A DNA stretch of 5,748 nt from DATKGP01 sp035510775. Lineage in GTDB: Bacteria > Patescibacteriota > UBA1384 > 2-12-FULL-50-11. The notes under the pieces are model-generated. The model was not told where the DNA came from. It ran no database searches and saw only the letters and a program-made list of their open reading frames with translations. Location of the stretch: assembly GCA_035510775.1 (NCBI GenBank), contig DATKGP010000060.1, positions 1-5,748 on the forward strand, read 5' to 3'. Made by a program: the position numbers and the translations under genes. Below, in pieces: positions 4,036 through 5,748 of this stretch. Within the stretch, counting starts at the first letter, position 1, and the number at the start of each line of letters is the position of its first letter.

Positions 4036-5748
4036 TTACAGCGGGGTTAGGTAAATCGTCACGCCACCAGATTCGTTGCCGGAGGTGTCGGTGGCTTTGG
4101 CCAGAAATTCATAGGCGGTGTGTGAGACTAGGCCAGAAATTGTCGTTGAGCCGGCTTGGCTGGGCGAGCCGGTTACGGAAACGCTGGAGTAGCTGCCGCC
4201 GCTGTTTTGTTTTCGGTAGTAAATATGGACGGCCGCAAAGTCGCTGTCGCTGGGGTTAGTCCAGGTAAGGTGGACGGCGGCCAGTTGCGGTGTGCCGGTA
4301 AAGCCGGAGATGTCGTGTGGCGGCGTCGTGTCGTTAGAGACGTTAATGGTAATTTGGGTGTTGGCCGTTGAGCCGCTGACGCTAGTGACGGTAGCCGAAA
4401 TGGTATGGCTGCCGGCGGAGAGATTGGCGGCGTTGTAGCTGGTTTGGTACGGCGCGGACGTGTCGGTTAGGATGACGGTGTTGTCGATGGCAAAATCAAC
4501 CGAAGCCACGCCGCTTGGCGCGCTGGCGCTAGCGATAATGTCGAAGTTGCCGCTGACGGTGGCGCCGTTAGAGGGCGAAGTAATCGAGATACTCGGGGTT
4601 GTCGAGTTGTCGGCGGTACACTTTTGGGTTGGCGGGGCGTTGTTGTAGCCGTTGGCGGCCGCCCAAGCCCGAACCGGATTTTCCCAGTTAGGATTATTGG
4701 GCATTTCTGAATGAACGTAGGTGTAAGTTCGAATTTCGGCCAGGGCATCGGAGATTGAGCTGTCGGCCAGTAAACCGTTCTCGCGGCAGACGCGAACTTG
4801 CTGGTGAACATCATCTTGTTTAGTCGGTACCTGCCAGCGGGCAAAAATGTCGGAGATAACGTCCGAGCCGTTGACCGGCAGCTTGTTGGAAAGCTTGTCT
4901 ACCTGGACGGTCTGAATGCCGTCCGGCTGGGTGAACTGTTGGGCGGGGTACTTGCTGGCGGCGTAAGCCATAAAGCTGTGCCAAATCGGGGCGGCTACCA
5001 TCGAACCGCCAGAGTTCATCGGCGAATTGTCATTGTTGCCGGCCCAAACGCCAACGGCAATCTGCGGAATGTAGCCCATCGTCCAGGCGTCGTGGTTGGA
5101 GTTGGTGGTCCCGGTCTTAACCGCCACCGGCCGGTCGCTCAAAGACAGAACTCCCATCGTGTGAGCAAAAACTGGTTTCTTGGCGTTGGTGTCGGAGAGC
5201 ATATTGCTGATTTCGTAGGCAATCTGTGGGTCGAGCACCTGTTTGGCGTCTGTAGGTTTGGTGTGGTCGTAAACGACATTATTTTTGGTGTCGGTAATTT
5301 TCAAAACTGGCGAAGTCGGCACGTAGGTACCTTGGTTGGCAAAAACGCCGTAAGCGGCGGTATGGTCGAGCAGGGTTACTTCGCCGCTACCCAAGGCTAG
5401 CGACAAACCGTAATTGTCGGCACCGCCGTTTAGGGTGGTATAACCAAAATCGCTGGCCGTTTTCAAAACCTTGTCGACGCCGGTTAGGGCCAAAGTTTTG
5501 ACCGCCGGAATGTTAAGCGAGTTGCCCAAGGCGTAGCGCAATGTCACCGGGCCACTGAACGTGCCGGTGAAATTTTGAGGCGTATAGCCGCCGCCAAAAT
5601 CGGTCTTCAAATCGAAGACGGTCGTAGCCGGGTTCAAGTTTCCCTTGAAAGCGGTGGCGTAGACAATCGGCTTGAACGACGAGCCTGGCTGCCTGGCGGC
5701 GGTGGCAATGTTGTAGGCGCCGAACTGCGGCTGGTTGCTCTCCCCTCT
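4036..5748 (-). CDS. penicillin-binding protein (class A PBP1-like), transpeptidase domain with Ig-like and FnIII tail, N-terminus beyond window
   Basis: The minus-strand frame is open to the window edge, so the gene starts outside; 570 residues are visible, ending in TAA at 4038-4036. It cross-links peptidoglycan stem peptides on the outer face of the membrane. All three transpeptidase motifs are present (fragment numbering): SSFK at 23-26 inside RQPGSSFKP, with the nucleophile Ser23 at 5682-5680; SLN at 77-79 (5520-5512); and KTGT at 211-214 (5118-5107). The flanks ATRQPGSSFKP-like and WAGNNDN (235-241) suit bifunctional PBP1-type enzymes, so a glycosyltransferase domain and membrane anchor are expected upstream but not seen. 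Cys321 and Cys377 lie in the linker after the catalytic domain. An Ig-like (Big) domain (~385-470, ITSPSNGATVSG...) and a fibronectin type III domain (~474-570, LTWTNPSDSDF...) close the protein and may bind wall or surface polymers. The TTG at 5637 is internal, 12 codons after the SSFK motif, and cannot be the start. Confidence 0.95.
   Translation of the reverse strand, partial: RGESNQPQFGAYNIATAARQPGSSFKPIVYATAFKGNLNPATTVFDLKTDFGGGYTPQNFTGTFSGPVTLRYALGNSLNIPAVKTLALTGVDKVLKTASDFGYTTLNGGADNYGLSLALGSGEVTLLDHTAAYGVFANQGTYVPTSPVLKITDTKNNVVYDHTKPTDAKQVLDPQIAYEISNMLSDTNAKKPVFAHTMGVLSLSDRPVAVKTGTTNSNHDAWTMGYIPQIAVGVWAGNNDNSPMNSGGSMVAAPIWHSFMAYAASKYPAQQFTQPDGIQTVQVDKLSNKLPVNGSDVISDIFARWQVPTKQDDVHQQVRVCRENGLLADSSISDALAEIRTYTYVHSEMPNNPNWENPVRAWAAANGYNNAPPTQKCTADNSTTPSISITSPSNGATVSGNFDIIASASAPSGVASVDFAIDNTVILTDTSAPYQTSYNAANLSAGSHTISATVTSVSGSTANTQITINVSNDTTPPHDISGFTGTPQLAAVHLTWTNPSDSDFAAVHIYYRKQNSGGSYSSVSVTGSPSQAGSTTISGLVSHTAYEFLAKATDTSGNESGGVTIYLTPL

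Noticed and set aside
4798..5400. A 200-codon plus-strand open frame across the PBP gene, and a 125-codon minus-strand frame at 4467-4844
   Set aside because: Both lie wholly inside the PBP coding region in other frames, have biased low-complexity translations and show no domain or ribosome site.
5635..5637. TTG as the start of the penicillin-binding protein
   Set aside because: The frame continues upstream and encodes the essential SxxK motif, so the codon is internal.

Overview
The window looks like a piece of a bacterial chromosome, most likely from the Candidate Phyla Radiation (Patescibacteria). This is an inference from three things. The penicillin-binding protein carries a C-terminal Ig-like plus fibronectin-III tail. 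A small membrane protein has a C-x13-C 'EEC...SYPAQC.TP.GK.F' tail of a kind I associate with this group. The gene set also mixes a Pif1/RecD-like helicase with short proteins of unknown function. All reading frames work with the standard code, and no TGA needs to be read as sense. No rRNA, tRNA, CRISPR array or insertion sequence was seen. The longest stretch without a gene is about 170 bases.

Layout: (1) Positions 1-1236 (+) hold the 3' part of a Pif1/RecD-family DNA helicase whose Walker A region lies upstream of the window. (2) Positions 1237-1331 are a gap with a short UUCG-loop hairpin and a possible promoter. (3) Positions 1332-2944 (+) hold an AT-rich two-gene operon. It contains a DNA methyltransferase (FxGxG then HPPY) and, overlapping it by one base (TAATG), a protein with an N-terminal SAP-like segment and a PD-(D/E)XK nuclease signature. 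Together these look like a Type II-like restriction-modification system. (4) Positions 2945-3116 are non-coding, with an inverted repeat and a hairpin. (5) Positions 3117-3314 (+) encode a small single-pass membrane protein. (6) Positions 3311-3348 form a GC-rich terminator that serves the minus strand. (7) Positions 3375-3947 (-) encode a lipoprotein of unknown function with a readable promoter and ribosome binding site. (8) Positions 4036-5748 (-) hold the C-terminal part of a class A-type penicillin-binding protein, whose start is beyond the right edge.

The main item of interest is the restriction-modification pair. Lines sampled by eye give about 37-42% G+C inside it and about 60% in the helicase, which fits recent acquisition into a housekeeping region. 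The methyltransferase would protect host DNA, and the downstream SAP/PD-(D/E)XK protein would cut unmodified DNA. Its order (M first, R second and translationally coupled) would let protection appear before cleavage. The right half concerns the cell envelope: a peptidoglycan transpeptidase, a lipoprotein and a small membrane protein.
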